This document shows, in pieces, positions 22,709 through 30,604 of a stretch of DNA of 32,160 nucleotides. Origin of the DNA: Coriobacteriaceae bacterium (lineage in GTDB: Bacteria; Actinomycetota; Coriobacteriia; Anaerosomatales; SLCP01); contig PWVH01000067.1 in assembly GCA_003563465.1 (NCBI GenBank), positions 1 through 32,160 of the forward strand, written 5' to 3'. The position numbers were made by a program, and so were the translations under genes. Numbering within the stretch: the stretch's first letter is position 1; the number at the start of each line of letters is the position of its first letter. The notes below the pieces were generated by a model that saw only the letters and a program-made list of their open reading frames with translations, had not been told where the DNA came from and searched no databases.

Positions 22709-23443
22709 ATGTCGAAACCCCTCATCGGCGGTCGCGTGCGCGCCGTCCTGTTCGACTTGGACGGAACGCTTATCGACACCGTCACGCTCATACTGAGCTC
22801 TTTCAGGTACGCGACGCGCGCCGTCTTAGGCGCGCCTCTTCCCGATGAGATTCTCATGTGCAATATCGGCGTGCCGCTAGCCCGCCAGATGCAGGACATC
22901 TCGCCCGATCACGCCGATGAGCTCTTGCGTGTCTACCGCGAACACAACGCCGCGATGCACGACAGCATGATTGCCGAGTACCCCGGCACCCGAGAGGCGC
23001 TCGAAGAGCTTCGAGAAATGAGGTTGCCCATGGGGGTGGTGACCTCGAAGGGTTCGCTCATGGCGCGCAGGGGCCTCGAGGCCTTCGGGCTCGGTCGCTT
23101 CTTCGAGACCGTGGTGACCGCAGACGATGTCGCGCTTCACAAGCCCGACCCGCACCCGCTAATCGAGGCCGCGGGGCACATCGGCGTACCCGTCGAGCGG
23201 TGTCTATACCTCGGCGACAGCCCGTACGACATCACGGCAGCCCTCGCCGCAGGCTCGGTCTCGGTAGCGGCGCTTTGGGGTGCTTTCCCCCCGGAGGCGG
23301 TGCTAGCGGCCAGACCTGAATACGCATTGGAAACCATCATCGAGCTCCCCTCGCTATTGGACGGAGAGGCCGATCGTTACCGAGCGGCAAGCCATACCGA
23401 AGAATCGCGGGACGAACGACAGGACAACCGTGGCGACGGGTAG
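22709..23443 (+). CDS. HAD-superfamily phosphatase (PpaX/Gph-like)
   Basis: A cytoplasmic phosphohydrolase of subfamily IA. Motif I is FDLDGTLIDT, with the nucleophile and acid Asp pair; motif II is VVTSKGS; motif III Lys is in LHKPDPHPL; and motif IV is YLGDSPYDI. A helical cap lies between motifs I and II. The 244-aa protein has a hydrophilic C-terminal tail of about 25 residues beyond the usual fold. The substrate could be pyrophosphate (PpaX-like) or phosphoglycolate; sequence alone does not decide. It starts 12 bp after gyrA and may share its transcript. Confidence 0.9.
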   Translation: MSKPLIGGRVRAVLFDLDGTLIDTVTLILSSFRYATRAVLGAPLPDEILMCNIGVPLARQMQDISPDHADELLRVYREHNAAMHDSMIAEYPGTREALEELREMRLPMGVVTSKGSLMARRGLEAFGLGRFFETVVTADDVALHKPDPHPLIEAAGHIGVPVERCLYLGDSPYDITAALAAGSVSVAALWGAFPPEAVLAARPEYALETIIELPSLLDGEADRYRAASHTEESRDERQDNRGDG

Positions 23444-23485
23444 CATGTAGAGAGCGCTTCGCGTCTCTCAGGGCAAGGAGGAACG

Positions 23486-24970
23486 GTGTCGAGAAAGAGT
23501 AAGGCGATCGCAGCAGGTGCGATCCTCGCAGCAGTCGGAGTGCTAGTGGCAGCCGTGGCCTACGGCGCCACGAGGCCGAGGGCCGAGGTGGAGGTAGCCG
23601 CGGTCCTGATCGAGGACTTGGCTGTGACGGTGACCGCATCCGGCCAGATCGAATCCGACGTGCGAGCGGACGTATTCCCGCCCACCGCAGGGACGCTCGC
23701 AGAGGTAGTGGTCCGGGACGGCGAGCGCGTGAAAGAGGGCGCCGTGCTGGCGCTCATGGACACGGATCCCCTGGAAATCGCCGTGGCGCAAGCCGAGGCA
23801 GGGCTGGCGCAAGCCGAGGCGGGACTCGCCTCTGTCGACGATCAGGCGCCCACAAGCGCCGAGGTCGTTGCCGCAAGGGCGGCGACAGATGCCGCATGGG
23901 CGGCATACCGATCGGCCCAGTCTGCCGCCGATGCGGTTTCGGGTCAGGCACCCTCGCAGGCCGACCTCGATGCCGCGGCCGCCGCCACCCGGGCCGCCAG
24001 GACCGCTTACGAGCAGGCGCAAGGCGCGCGCGACAGCCTCAAGGCGCTTCACGAAGCGATGCCGACACCGGAGAGCCTGGCCGAGCTGGAGGCGGCCGAG
24101 CTCGTGCTGGAACAGGCGTACGCCGCTTACCTGGGGGCCCAAGCCACCGAGCGCCAGCTCCGCTCGGCGGACCTTTCGAGCCAGCAGTCTGCGGCCGATG
24201 CCGGCGTGGACCAGGCCTACGCGGCCTACCTGGGCGCCAAGGCCCAACAAGAAAAGCTGGAAGACATCGACCTCTCACCACAGCGCAGGGCAGCACGGGC
24301 GGCTCTCGAGCAGGCGCGCGAGGCGTTGGCGATCGCCGAGAACAACCTGGCCCGCGCCAAGCTCGTAGCTCCTATAGAGGGAGTCGTGCTCTTCAATGCG
24401 CTAGGGGCTCCGTCGGCGGACGGCACGGTGCCCAAGGCGGCGCCCAATGCAGGCGTCGGGCCCCAGGCAGCACCCTTCACCATCGTGCAGCTCGGCGAGA
24501 CCAGGTTCACTGCCGAGCTCGACGAGGTGGACATCGAACTTGTCGAGGAAGGCATGAAGGCGACGGTCAGGCTCGATGCGTTCGCCGACCGGTCGTTCGA
24601 GACGACGGTGTCCGAGATCAGGCCGGCTGCCATGCTGACGCCTACCGGGGGCACGGTGTTTCCGGTCTACCTGCGCTTGTCCGGCTCGGAGGCGCCTGTA
24701 CTCCTCGGCATGAAAGGGGACGCTACGATCGAGGTCAGCCTGGTCGAAGAGGCCACGACCATTCCGATCGAGGCCCTCTTCGATGAGGTGGGGGAGTCCT
24801 TCGTCTACATCGTGAAGGACGACCGGCTGTTTCGAACTAGCGTAGAGGTTGGAACGCTGACCGAGACAACGGTCGAGGTGCTCTCGGGTGTAACCGCCGG
24901 CGAAGAGGTAGCCCTTTCGAGCGAGACCGAGTTCGAGGACGGCATGCCCGTCCGTGTAGGTCAGCCGTGA
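23486..24970 (+). CDS. Efflux adaptor protein (HlyD/MacA-type membrane-fusion family)
   Basis: An envelope adaptor that couples an ABC transporter to substrate delivery outside the cell. The 494-aa product has one N-terminal membrane helix (about 7-27). A split biotinyl-lipoyl domain follows (SGQIESDVRADVFPPTAGTLAEVVV..., completed by KLVAPIEGVVL). Between the halves is an Ala/Gln-rich coiled-coil hairpin of about 190 residues, then beta-barrel and membrane-proximal domains. The hairpin contains a 33-residue repeat with QAYAAYLGA at about 210 and 243. The GTG start has AAGGAGG 4-5 bases upstream. Its stop overlaps the ATPase gene start (GTGA). Confidence 0.93.
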   Translation: MSRKSKAIAAGAILAAVGVLVAAVAYGATRPRAEVEVAAVLIEDLAVTVTASGQIESDVRADVFPPTAGTLAEVVVRDGERVKEGAVLALMDTDPLEIAVAQAEAGLAQAEAGLASVDDQAPTSAEVVAARAATDAAWAAYRSAQSAADAVSGQAPSQADLDAAAAATRAARTAYEQAQGARDSLKALHEAMPTPESLAELEAAELVLEQAYAAYLGAQATERQLRSADLSSQQSAADAGVDQAYAAYLGAKAQQEKLEDIDLSPQRRAARAALEQAREALAIAENNLARAKLVAPIEGVVLFNALGAPSADGTVPKAAPNAGVGPQAAPFTIVQLGETRFTAELDEVDIELVEEGMKATVRLDAFADRSFETTVSEIRPAAMLTPTGGTVFPVYLRLSGSEAPVLLGMKGDATIEVSLVEEATTIPIEALFDEVGESFVYIVKDDRLFRTSVEVGTLTETTVEVLSGVTAGEEVALSSETEFEDGMPVRVGQP

Positions 24971-25770
24971 GCAACATGGACAGGCCGAACGCAAGACCGC
25001 CCGGGGACCCATGCGACGAAGCACGCGTGATTCTCGAAGCGCGCGGGGTGACCAAATGCTATCACTTAGGCGAGGTCGAGGTTCACGCCTTGCGCGGCGT
25101 AGACCTTTCAGTGTGCGAAGGGCAGATGCTCTCACTCATGGGGCCGAGCGGTTCGGGCAAGTCTACGCTGATGCACATCATAGGGCTGCTCGACCGGCCC
25201 ACCGAGGGGAGCGTGATCGTAGAGGCCGAAGAAGTTTCGAGCATGGCCCCCAACGACCTTGCCGCTGTGCGAAACCGGTGGGTAGGTTTCGTGTTCCAGT
25301 CGTTCAACCTTCTCTCGAGAACGACGGCTCTCGCCAACGTGGAGCTGCCGCTGGTATACGCGGGCGTCTCTGGCGCGCAGCGCTCGAAGCGTGCACGTGA
25401 AGCGCTCGAACGCGTAGGGCTGGGCGATCGTCTCGGACACCTGCCCAACCAGCTGTCCGGGGGTCAGCAGCAGCGTGTCGCGATTGCACGGGCACTCGTG
25501 ACCGAACCCTCGATCGTGCTGGCCGACGAGCCCACCGGCAACCTCGACTCGGCCTCTGGCGTCGAGGTGATGGGCATCCTGCAGGAGCTCAACACTCAAG
25601 GCATCACTGTCGTACTTGTGACGCACGACGACACAGTCGCCCGCCATGCCGAGCGGATCGTGCGCATCCATGATGGTCTGATCGTGAGCGACGAACCCGT
25701 AGCGGAGCGCCTCTCCGCCGCCGAGCTGCGCGAAGCCGTTGTGGATATGGCCGGGCGGCCCGACGCATGA
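24967..25770 (+). CDS. ABC transporter ATP-binding protein (MacB/LolD/FtsE-like)
   Basis: The cytoplasmic nucleotide-binding subunit of the adjacent permease. Motifs are Walker A GPSGSGKST, Q-loop FVFQSFNLL, signature LSGGQQQRVAIARAL, Walker B VLADEPTGNLD and H-loop VTHDD. The 267-aa length includes an extended C-terminal tail of about 30 residues. It overlaps the adaptor gene by 4 bp (GTGA) and the permease gene by 4 bp (ATGA), so the three subunits are made together. Confidence 0.95.
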   Translation: MSNMDRPNARPPGDPCDEARVILEARGVTKCYHLGEVEVHALRGVDLSVCEGQMLSLMGPSGSGKSTLMHIIGLLDRPTEGSVIVEAEEVSSMAPNDLAAVRNRWVGFVFQSFNLLSRTTALANVELPLVYAGVSGAQRSKRAREALERVGLGDRLGHLPNQLSGGQQQRVAIARALVTEPSIVLADEPTGNLDSASGVEVMGILQELNTQGITVVLVTHDDTVARHAERIVRIHDGLIVSDEPVAERLSAAELREAVVDMAGRPDA

Positions 25771-26960
25771 AGTTCGCAGAGAGCATCCGGATTGCCGTTC
25801 GCGCACTCAACGCCAACAAGGTACGGAGCGCGCTCACTATGCTCGGAGTGATCATCGGCGTGGCTGCAGTCATCCTGTTGGTGGCGATCGGCACCGGTGT
25901 TCAGGAGGAGATCACCGGCTCGATCGAGGGACTGGGTTCGAATCTCATCTTCGTGTTCGCGGGCAACTTCGAGGAAGGGCCGGGCGGGGGAGGCCCGGGG
26001 GGCCGCGCCGTCCGGCAGTTTTCCGTGGAGGACGCCGAGCTGCTCCAGCGGCGCCTAGGGCTCGAGCACTCCGTCGTACCGGTCGTCCAGGGCCCGCTCA
26101 CCCTGCGCGTGGGCAATCGCACCATGCGCACGACGGTGGCGGCGGCCAACGAGAACGCCGGTGACGTCTTCAGCGCGGAATACGTCGGCGGCAGATGGTA
26201 TCGCCGTAGCGAGGTATCCGCGAGCGCGCGCGTCATCGTCATAGGAGCCACCGTGCGCGATCGTCTATTCCCGAACCAAGACCCGGTGGGTGAGACCATG
26301 AGCGTCAACGGGCAGCGCTTCACCGTCATCGGACACGTCGCCGCACAAGGAGGCTCGCTTACTGGAGACCAGGACAACCAGGTCTACATGCCGATAACCG
26401 CGGCGCAGCGCCTGCTCGGTACCACGGATGTCGGGCTCATCGCGATCAAGGCCGCAAGCGCCGACGACGTCGAGGGCCTCCAGAGCCGCATCCGCCAGGT
26501 CCTGGCCCCGCGCTTCGGGGAGGAGTTCAGCGTGTTCTCCCAGGAGCAGACGCTCGGCATCTTCCAGCAGATTCTCGGCACGCTGACCTTCATGCTGGCC
26601 GGAATCGCCGGCATCTCACTGCTGGTGGGCGGTATCGGAATCATGAACATCATGCTGGTGAGCGTGAGCGAGCGGACGCGGGAGATCGGCATCCGAAAGG
26701 CGGTCGGCGCGCGCACCTACGACATCATGAGCCAGTTCGTCATCGAAGCGGTCACGCTTTCGATCGCAGGAGGTGCGGTAGGCATTGCCCTGGGTGCGGT
26801 TGGCGCAAGGGTCCTGGAGCAGTGGGTGCCGACCGAAGTGACGGCGTGGGCCGTGGCCCTGGCCTTCGGGTTCTCGGCGGCGGTCGGAGTGTTCTTCGGC
26901 GTGTATCCCGCCTACAAGGCGTCGGCGCTCGATCCCATCGAAGCCCTTCGCTACGAGTGA
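25767..26960 (+). CDS. MacB-like ABC transporter permease (FtsX family)
   Basis: A type VII (mechanotransmission) ABC permease. The 397-aa product has an N-terminal membrane helix (about 20-45: MLGVIIGVAAVILLVAIGTGVQ). An extracytoplasmic MacB core domain (about 50-265), with a Gly-rich loop EEGPGGGGPGG, follows. Three C-terminal helices make the FtsX domain, including the conserved NIMLVSVSERTREIGIRKAVGAR coupling segment. With the adaptor and ATPase it forms a MacAB-like export or resistance system. The cargo is unknown; peptides, lipids and antibiotics are all possible. Confidence 0.94.
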   Translation: MKFAESIRIAVRALNANKVRSALTMLGVIIGVAAVILLVAIGTGVQEEITGSIEGLGSNLIFVFAGNFEEGPGGGGPGGRAVRQFSVEDAELLQRRLGLEHSVVPVVQGPLTLRVGNRTMRTTVAAANENAGDVFSAEYVGGRWYRRSEVSASARVIVIGATVRDRLFPNQDPVGETMSVNGQRFTVIGHVAAQGGSLTGDQDNQVYMPITAAQRLLGTTDVGLIAIKAASADDVEGLQSRIRQVLAPRFGEEFSVFSQEQTLGIFQQILGTLTFMLAGIAGISLLVGGIGIMNIMLVSVSERTREIGIRKAVGARTYDIMSQFVIEAVTLSIAGGAVGIALGAVGARVLEQWVPTEVTAWAVALAFGFSAAVGVFFGVYPAYKASALDPIEALRYE

Positions 26961-26996
26961 GCGGGAGTCAGGGCCCCTGTCGCGATCGCCGGCACG

Positions 26997-27491
26997 CTAT
27001 CCTTGGAAATCACTCGGATCCACGTCTTCAAGGAACTCGCGGAAGCGTTCGACCTCGGCCTCCTCGTCCTGCTCGGTCACTTCGACGACAGCCGCTTCGT
27101 CCAGAACCTGCTCCGCGACGTATATCGGTGCGCCGGTGCGCACGGCCAAGGCGATCGAGTCGCTAGGTCTCGCGTCCACCTCGACGCTCGCTCCGCCCTC
27201 ACTGGAGAGGATGATGCTCGCGAAGAAGGTTCCGCCTTCTATGCGGGTGATCTCGATTCGGGTTATGGACGCACCCAGATGCTCGATGACGCTCTTGAGC
27301 AGGTCATGCGTCATGGGCCGAGGAGGTGCGATTCCTTGCAGAGCGAGCAGAATCGCGGTCGCCTCGTTCTGGCCTATCCAGATCGGGATCAACCGTCCCG
27401 CGGCCTGCTCGTCGTCGGTGGGGCGCAGTATGATTACCGGTTGATTGCTCGTCGAATCCACGCTCAGGCTTGCGATGCGTACGTGGACCAC
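26997..27491 (-). CDS. Bifunctional nuclease family protein (BFN, DUF151)
   Basis: The 164-aa protein carries the DUF151 pattern: VHVRIASLSVDSTSNQPVIIL, IPIWIGQNEATAI, RPMTHDLLKSVIEHLG, FFASIIL and DARPSDSIALAVRTGAPIYV. An acidic C-terminus ends in DFQG. Nuclease activity is reported for some family members; in bacteria the role is unclear. The start chosen is GTG 27491 with AGGAGG 7 bases upstream; an open frame extends to 27548 without support. It converges on the permease gene (36 bp) and diverges from the YjbQ gene. Confidence 0.9.
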   Translation of the reverse strand: MVHVRIASLSVDSTSNQPVIILRPTDDEQAAGRLIPIWIGQNEATAILLALQGIAPPRPMTHDLLKSVIEHLGASITRIEITRIEGGTFFASIILSSEGGASVEVDARPSDSIALAVRTGAPIYVAEQVLDEAAVVEVTEQDEEAEVERFREFLEDVDPSDFQG

Positions 27492-27575
27492 GCCCACACC
27501 TCCTCTCGTCACGCTCTCTTCGAAGTACCTTCCACTATCATACGGCATGGAATCGGTGCAGGAAGGAGCAAAACC

Positions 27576-27971
27576 TTGATCGAACTCGAGGTGCAGACGA
27601 ACAAACGCTCGGAGCTGGTCGACGTGACCGCGATTCTGGCCGAAGCGGTTGCCAGGCTAGAGATAAAGGAAGGTTTGGTGCACGTGTGGTGCCCTCACAC
27701 CACGGCGGGAATCACGGTCAACGAGGCGGCAGACCCGGACGTAGCCGCAGACATCGCCGACTCTCTCGAGCGCATCGTGCCGCGAGACGCCGGCTACCGG
27801 CACAGGGAGGGCAATGCGGACGGGCATGTGAAAGCAAGCCTGCTGGGTTCCTCGGTCGTCTTGCCTGTCGAGGCCGGGAGTCTCGCGCTCGGCACGTGGC
27901 AAGGGGTGTTCTTCGGGGAGTTCGACGGACCGAGGCGAAGGCGGCTGCAACTGCGGGTCGTGTCCAGCTAG
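27576..27971 (+). CDS. YjbQ/UPF0047 family protein
   Basis: The 131-aa protein matches the secondary thiamine-phosphate-synthase-like YjbQ family. Motifs are LVHVWCPHTTAGITVNEAADPDV, HREGNADGHVKASLLGSS and GTWQGVFFGEFDGPRRRRLQL. The conserved His and Asp/Glu residues line a metal-binding pocket in known structures. The start is TTG, with AAGGAG 7 bases upstream, marking the beginning of homology. Weak thiamine-phosphate-synthase activity is known for E. coli YjbQ; the physiological role is unsettled. Confidence 0.92.
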   Translation: MIELEVQTNKRSELVDVTAILAEAVARLEIKEGLVHVWCPHTTAGITVNEAADPDVAADIADSLERIVPRDAGYRHREGNADGHVKASLLGSSVVLPVEAGSLALGTWQGVFFGEFDGPRRRRLQLRVVSS

Positions 27972-28000
27972 AGCCGCGCCTCTGACCAGCGGTTGTGTCC

Positions 28001-28029
28001 TTGACCGGGCACGACTGTTGGGCTATGGT
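28001..28029 (+). promoter_or_regulatory. Promoter of tRNA-Ile
   Basis: TTGACC (28001-28006; 5 of 6), a 17-bp spacer, and TATGGT (28024-28029; 4 of 6). The tRNA begins 24 bp after the -10, a normal distance for a short 5' leader. Confidence 0.7.
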
Positions 28030-28052
28030 ACGGAGGCGTTTCGCCCGGACAG

Positions 28053-28129
28053 GGGCCCGTAGCTCAGTCGGTTAGAGCGCACGGCTGATAACCGTGAGGT
28101 CATTGGTTCGAATCCAATCGGGCCCACCA
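28053..28129 (+). tRNA. tRNA-Ile (anticodon GAT), CCA encoded
   Basis: A full cloverleaf can be drawn. The acceptor stem GGGCCCG pairs with CGGGCCC (28119-28125), with discriminator A and an encoded CCA (28127-28129). The D arm is GCTC...GAGC. The anticodon stem CACGG/CCGTG encloses CTGATAA with anticodon GAT, and the T arm contains GGTTCGAATCC. It has its own promoter and terminator and no rRNA genes beside it. Confidence 0.98.
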
Positions 28130-28141
28130 CTAGTAATCGAC

Positions 28142-28173
28142 AAGCCCTGCCTGGAAACGGGCGGGGCTTCTTT
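28142..28173 (+). terminator. Rho-independent terminator of tRNA-Ile
   Basis: AAGCCCTGCC (28142-28151) pairs with GGCGGGGCTT (28160-28169) with one G-U pair and an 8-base loop, followed by CTTT. The tail is weak but the stem is strong and well placed after the tRNA. Confidence 0.72.
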
Positions 28174-28242
28174 GCCGCCCTCTCTACGACGATTCCTACT
28201 CGGCAGCCCCCGCTCACGCAGACGTTCAGTAGCGGCAAGCGG

Positions 28243-28268
28243 GTTTCATCCGGATTAATCTGGGGAAT
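28243..28268 (+). promoter_or_regulatory. Possible stress-sigma (SigB/SigF-type) promoter of the small peptide gene
   Basis: GTTTCA (28243-28248), a 14-bp spacer and GGGAAT (28263-28268) resemble the SigB-type pattern GTTT-N-GGGWAT. The peptide start codon is 33 bp further on. No such sigma factor gene is in the window, so this is pattern matching only. Confidence 0.4.
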
Positions 28269-28301
28269 ACGTTTACACAGCACTCGAAGGGAGGTGTACA
28301 G

Positions 28302-28457
28302 ATGAGTCGACTTCTCAAAGTTGTCACGTTGGCGACCTCGCTGGTAATGGCGACCGCAGCCACTGCGATGGCGAGCCCGGCCAGGGCCCATGTGGTCATC
28401 GAAGTGGCCAGGTGGCCCGAAGCCGTCAAGCAGCTCGTATTCAGACTTGTTCACTAG
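28302..28457 (+). CDS. Small secreted peptide, 51 aa, function unknown
   Basis: The short frame starts at ATG 28302 with a strong GGGAGGTG site 5 bases upstream and ends in TAG. The translation has a textbook signal peptide: n-region MSRLLK, an Ala/Val/Leu/Thr core to about residue 20, and an AMA-SP or ARA-H cleavage choice (after 24 or 29). The predicted mature peptide is only 22-27 residues and contains charged and hydrophobic positions (HVVIEVARWPEAVKQ onward, ending LVH). It has no Cys. It stands alone between tRNA-Ile and a strong hairpin terminator. I recognise no family. It could be a signalling, antimicrobial or chaperone-like peptide. Confidence 0.72.
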   Translation: MSRLLKVVTLATSLVMATAATAMASPARAHVVIEVARWPEAVKQLVFRLVH

Positions 28458-28504
28458 TGCGGCCTGATTCCGGTCTCACTGAGAGTTGCCCACTTGGAAC
28501 CACA

Positions 28505-28551
28505 GGACGTGCGCGCCCTCCCGTCAGGAAGGCGCGCACGTCCGTTCTCTG
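28505..28551. terminator. Strong hairpin, probable bidirectional terminator
   Basis: GGACGTGCGCGCC (28505-28517) and GGCGCGCACGTCC (28531-28543) form a perfect 13-bp stem with a 13-nt loop. GTTCTCT follows on the plus strand. It lies between the rightward peptide gene and the 3' end of the leftward methyltransferase gene. Confidence 0.75.
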
Positions 28552-28618
28552 TGCGGTGTAGAATGGCCACCGATCGCGGCTGGCGGGCAGTGCTGCTGTG
28601 ATGGCCCGCCAGGCCGAT

Positions 28619-29824
28619 TCACGGCTGCAGACCGACCTGCATCACATCGATCTGGCGATACGAGAATCCAGCCCGGCAAAGAGCGAGATAGAAGCGCCAC
28701 ATCCGCACGAAGCGTTCGTCGAAGCCGAGAGCATGCACCTGCGGCAGGGCTCGGTCGAAACGCTCCAGCCAGGCATCTAACGTCCGAGCGTAGGACTCGC
28801 CGATGAATCGCGGCGATCCAATCGCAAGCCCGGCCGACCGGGCAGCCTCCTCGAAGCGCTCAGGACTGGGCAGCATGCCGCCCGGGAATATGTAGCGCTG
28901 GGTGAAGTCCGGCCCTCTTCGGTATTCTTCGAAGCGCTCCTCCGGGATCGTTATGGTCTGCACTGCTGCAGCACCGCCTTTGCGGAGCCGGTCGCGTACG
29001 GTGCCGAAGAAGACGGGCCAGTACCTTTCGCCCACCGCTTCGAACATCTCGATGGATACGATACGGTCGTAGATTTCCGTGACGTCCCGGTAGTCTTGCA
29101 GCCGGATTTCGACACGGTCCTCGAGTCCTTCCTCGGTGACGCGCGCCACTGCCAAGTCGCGCTGCTCTTGCGAGAGGGTGACGCCGGTCACGCGGCACCC
29201 CGCCTGCTTCGCCGCGTGAATCGCGAACCCGCCCCAACCGCACCCGATCTCGAACAGGTGCGACCGGCTGTCGGGATTGGCGATCTCGAGGATGCGGTCC
29301 CACTTGAGGCGCTGGGCTGCGGCGAGGTCGTCGCAGCCGTCCTCGAAACATGCAGCCGAGTACGTCATCGTGTCGTCGAGCCAGAGCCGGTAGAAGTCGT
29401 TGCCGAGGTCGTAGTGCGCGGCGATGTTGCGCCTCGAGCCCCGGCGGTTGTTGGCGCGCAGCAGGTGGAATAGCCGGTTGGCAATCGTCACTCTGCCCCC
29501 GGCGCCCCCCATTCCGCCCGCAGCCATTCCTGCAGCCCCTAGCTCGAGCACGGCTCGAAGGTCGTGAGTGTTCCACTCGCCTGCCATGTAGGATTCGGCT
29601 AGGCCCAGCGAGCTGTCGCGGACGATTCGTTTGGCAGCGGCTGGTTCGTTCAGAGTGACTTCTGCGTGAGGCCCGGGCAGGGCCCCCGCGTACGTGCTCT
29701 TGCCGCCTTGCGGCCACGTCACCGTGAGGCTTCCAGCGGGTAACCCTCGCGAAAGCATCACGTCGATCAAGCGCTCGTGCATGGTGGACGGACCTCGTTC
29801 GTCACTCCTAGTTCGCCGTTTCAC
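28619..29824 (-). CDS. Cyclopropane-fatty-acyl-phospholipid synthase family methyltransferase
   Basis: A SAM-dependent enzyme that adds a methyl or methylene carbon to the double bond of membrane lipid acyl chains. The SAM site is LFEIGCGWGGFAIHAAKQ. Other family features are AAHYDLGNDFYRLWLDDTMTYSAACFED, VSIEMFEAVGERYWPVFF and RMWRFYLALCRAGF near the end. The start chosen is GTG 29824, overlapping the DUF1365 stop (GTGA) with GAGGAG 8 bases upstream (401 aa); ATG 29782 is an alternative. It is the last gene of a three-gene operon with DUF1365 and an FAD oxidoreductase. Related clusters modify unsaturated fatty acids, so the product may be a methylated rather than a cyclopropane lipid. Confidence 0.93.
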   Translation of the reverse strand: MKRRTRSDERGPSTMHERLIDVMLSRGLPAGSLTVTWPQGGKSTYAGALPGPHAEVTLNEPAAAKRIVRDSSLGLAESYMAGEWNTHDLRAVLELGAAGMAAGGMGGAGGRVTIANRLFHLLRANNRRGSRRNIAAHYDLGNDFYRLWLDDTMTYSAACFEDGCDDLAAAQRLKWDRILEIANPDSRSHLFEIGCGWGGFAIHAAKQAGCRVTGVTLSQEQRDLAVARVTEEGLEDRVEIRLQDYRDVTEIYDRIVSIEMFEAVGERYWPVFFGTVRDRLRKGGAAAVQTITIPEERFEEYRRGPDFTQRYIFPGGMLPSPERFEEAARSAGLAIGSPRFIGESYARTLDAWLERFDRALPQVHALGFDERFVRMWRFYLALCRAGFSYRQIDVMQVGLQP

Positions 29825-30594
29825 CAGGTAGTCTCCTCGGCCGGTGGCTCTGTCCTCGGTACGTATCTTATACGTTTTGCGAAGAGGCGAAGCGCCTGGT
29901 AGTGGATGAAAAGCCAGGCACGGGCGGACATCGGACCGTAGCGAGCTATAGCGCGCAGCAAAGCTGCGTCGGTGAGCGGACGCGCCGTGAGAGATACCGC
30001 CGCGATGAGCAGAAGCGGGCCCTTGACGAAATCGAGGAGGCTCACGGAAAGCTGCTCGCCCGGCTCGCTGAAGCGGAACTCGTAACGAGCATCCATCTCG
30101 ATGAACGGCGAGACGTGAAACACCTTGACCATTTCGGGGGCGCTTTGCCAATCGAAGACGTCACCACCGTTGTGGAGTAGGTAGTTGTGGTGGTCGCCGA
30201 AGGTGTTCTGCACCTCGGCTAGGACCGCCCGGGGGGTTCCGTCGGCGTGGAAGCAGTACCAGAAGGAGACCGGATAGAACTTGAAGCCAAGAACACGGGG
30301 GAAGGTGAGTAACCGCACCGGGCCCCTCTCGAGATCGATTCCCGCGCGTGCGAGGGTAGCGTCTACCCACGGGCGCCATGCAGAGCCGTCGCGCGGGCCG
30401 TGATCGCGGGTCCGCAGCGTGACGAGGTTCGCGCGGTCGACCGAGAACAGCCGCAGCGACTCGTCGAGCAACTCCAGCTCGTCGAGGTCTACGTACAGAT
30501 AGTAGATGCCGTAGCGGAAGCGGTTGGCGCGCGGAATCCTGCGGTCGTGGGCGACCGTTCCGACATAGAGCCTGCTGTGCACTGACGTCGTCAT
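29821..30594 (-). CDS. DUF1365 family protein
   Basis: The 257-aa protein has the DUF1365 hallmarks: HSRLYVGTVAHDRRIP..NRFRYGIYYLYVDLDEL, LGFKFYPVSFWYCFHADG, AEVQNTFGDHHNYLL and VKVFHVSPFIEMDARYEF. Its reaction is not established; the family is nearly always found with Cfa-type methyltransferases and FAD amine-oxidase-like proteins, which implies a role in fatty-acid modification. The ATG 30594 start lies 10 bp after the oxidoreductase stop and has only AGG nearby; GTG 30582 is an alternative. It overlaps the methyltransferase gene by 4 bp. Confidence 0.92.
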   Translation of the reverse strand: MTTSVHSRLYVGTVAHDRRIPRANRFRYGIYYLYVDLDELELLDESLRLFSVDRANLVTLRTRDHGPRDGSAWRPWVDATLARAGIDLERGPVRLLTFPRVLGFKFYPVSFWYCFHADGTPRAVLAEVQNTFGDHHNYLLHNGGDVFDWQSAPEMVKVFHVSPFIEMDARYEFRFSEPGEQLSVSLLDFVKGPLLLIAAVSLTARPLTDAALLRAIARYGPMSARAWLFIHYQALRLFAKRIRYVPRTEPPAEETTW

Positions 30595-30604
30595 CCTGCG
30601 AACC

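Noticed and set aside
24401..25135. 244-aa minus-strand frame within the efflux operon
   Set aside because: Antisense to the adaptor and ATPase genes, which carry clear motifs; the frame is a composition artefact.
28023..28454. 143-aa minus-strand frame covering tRNA-Ile and the small peptide gene
   Set aside because: It is antisense to a certain tRNA and to the signal-peptide gene; the translation looks like no known family.
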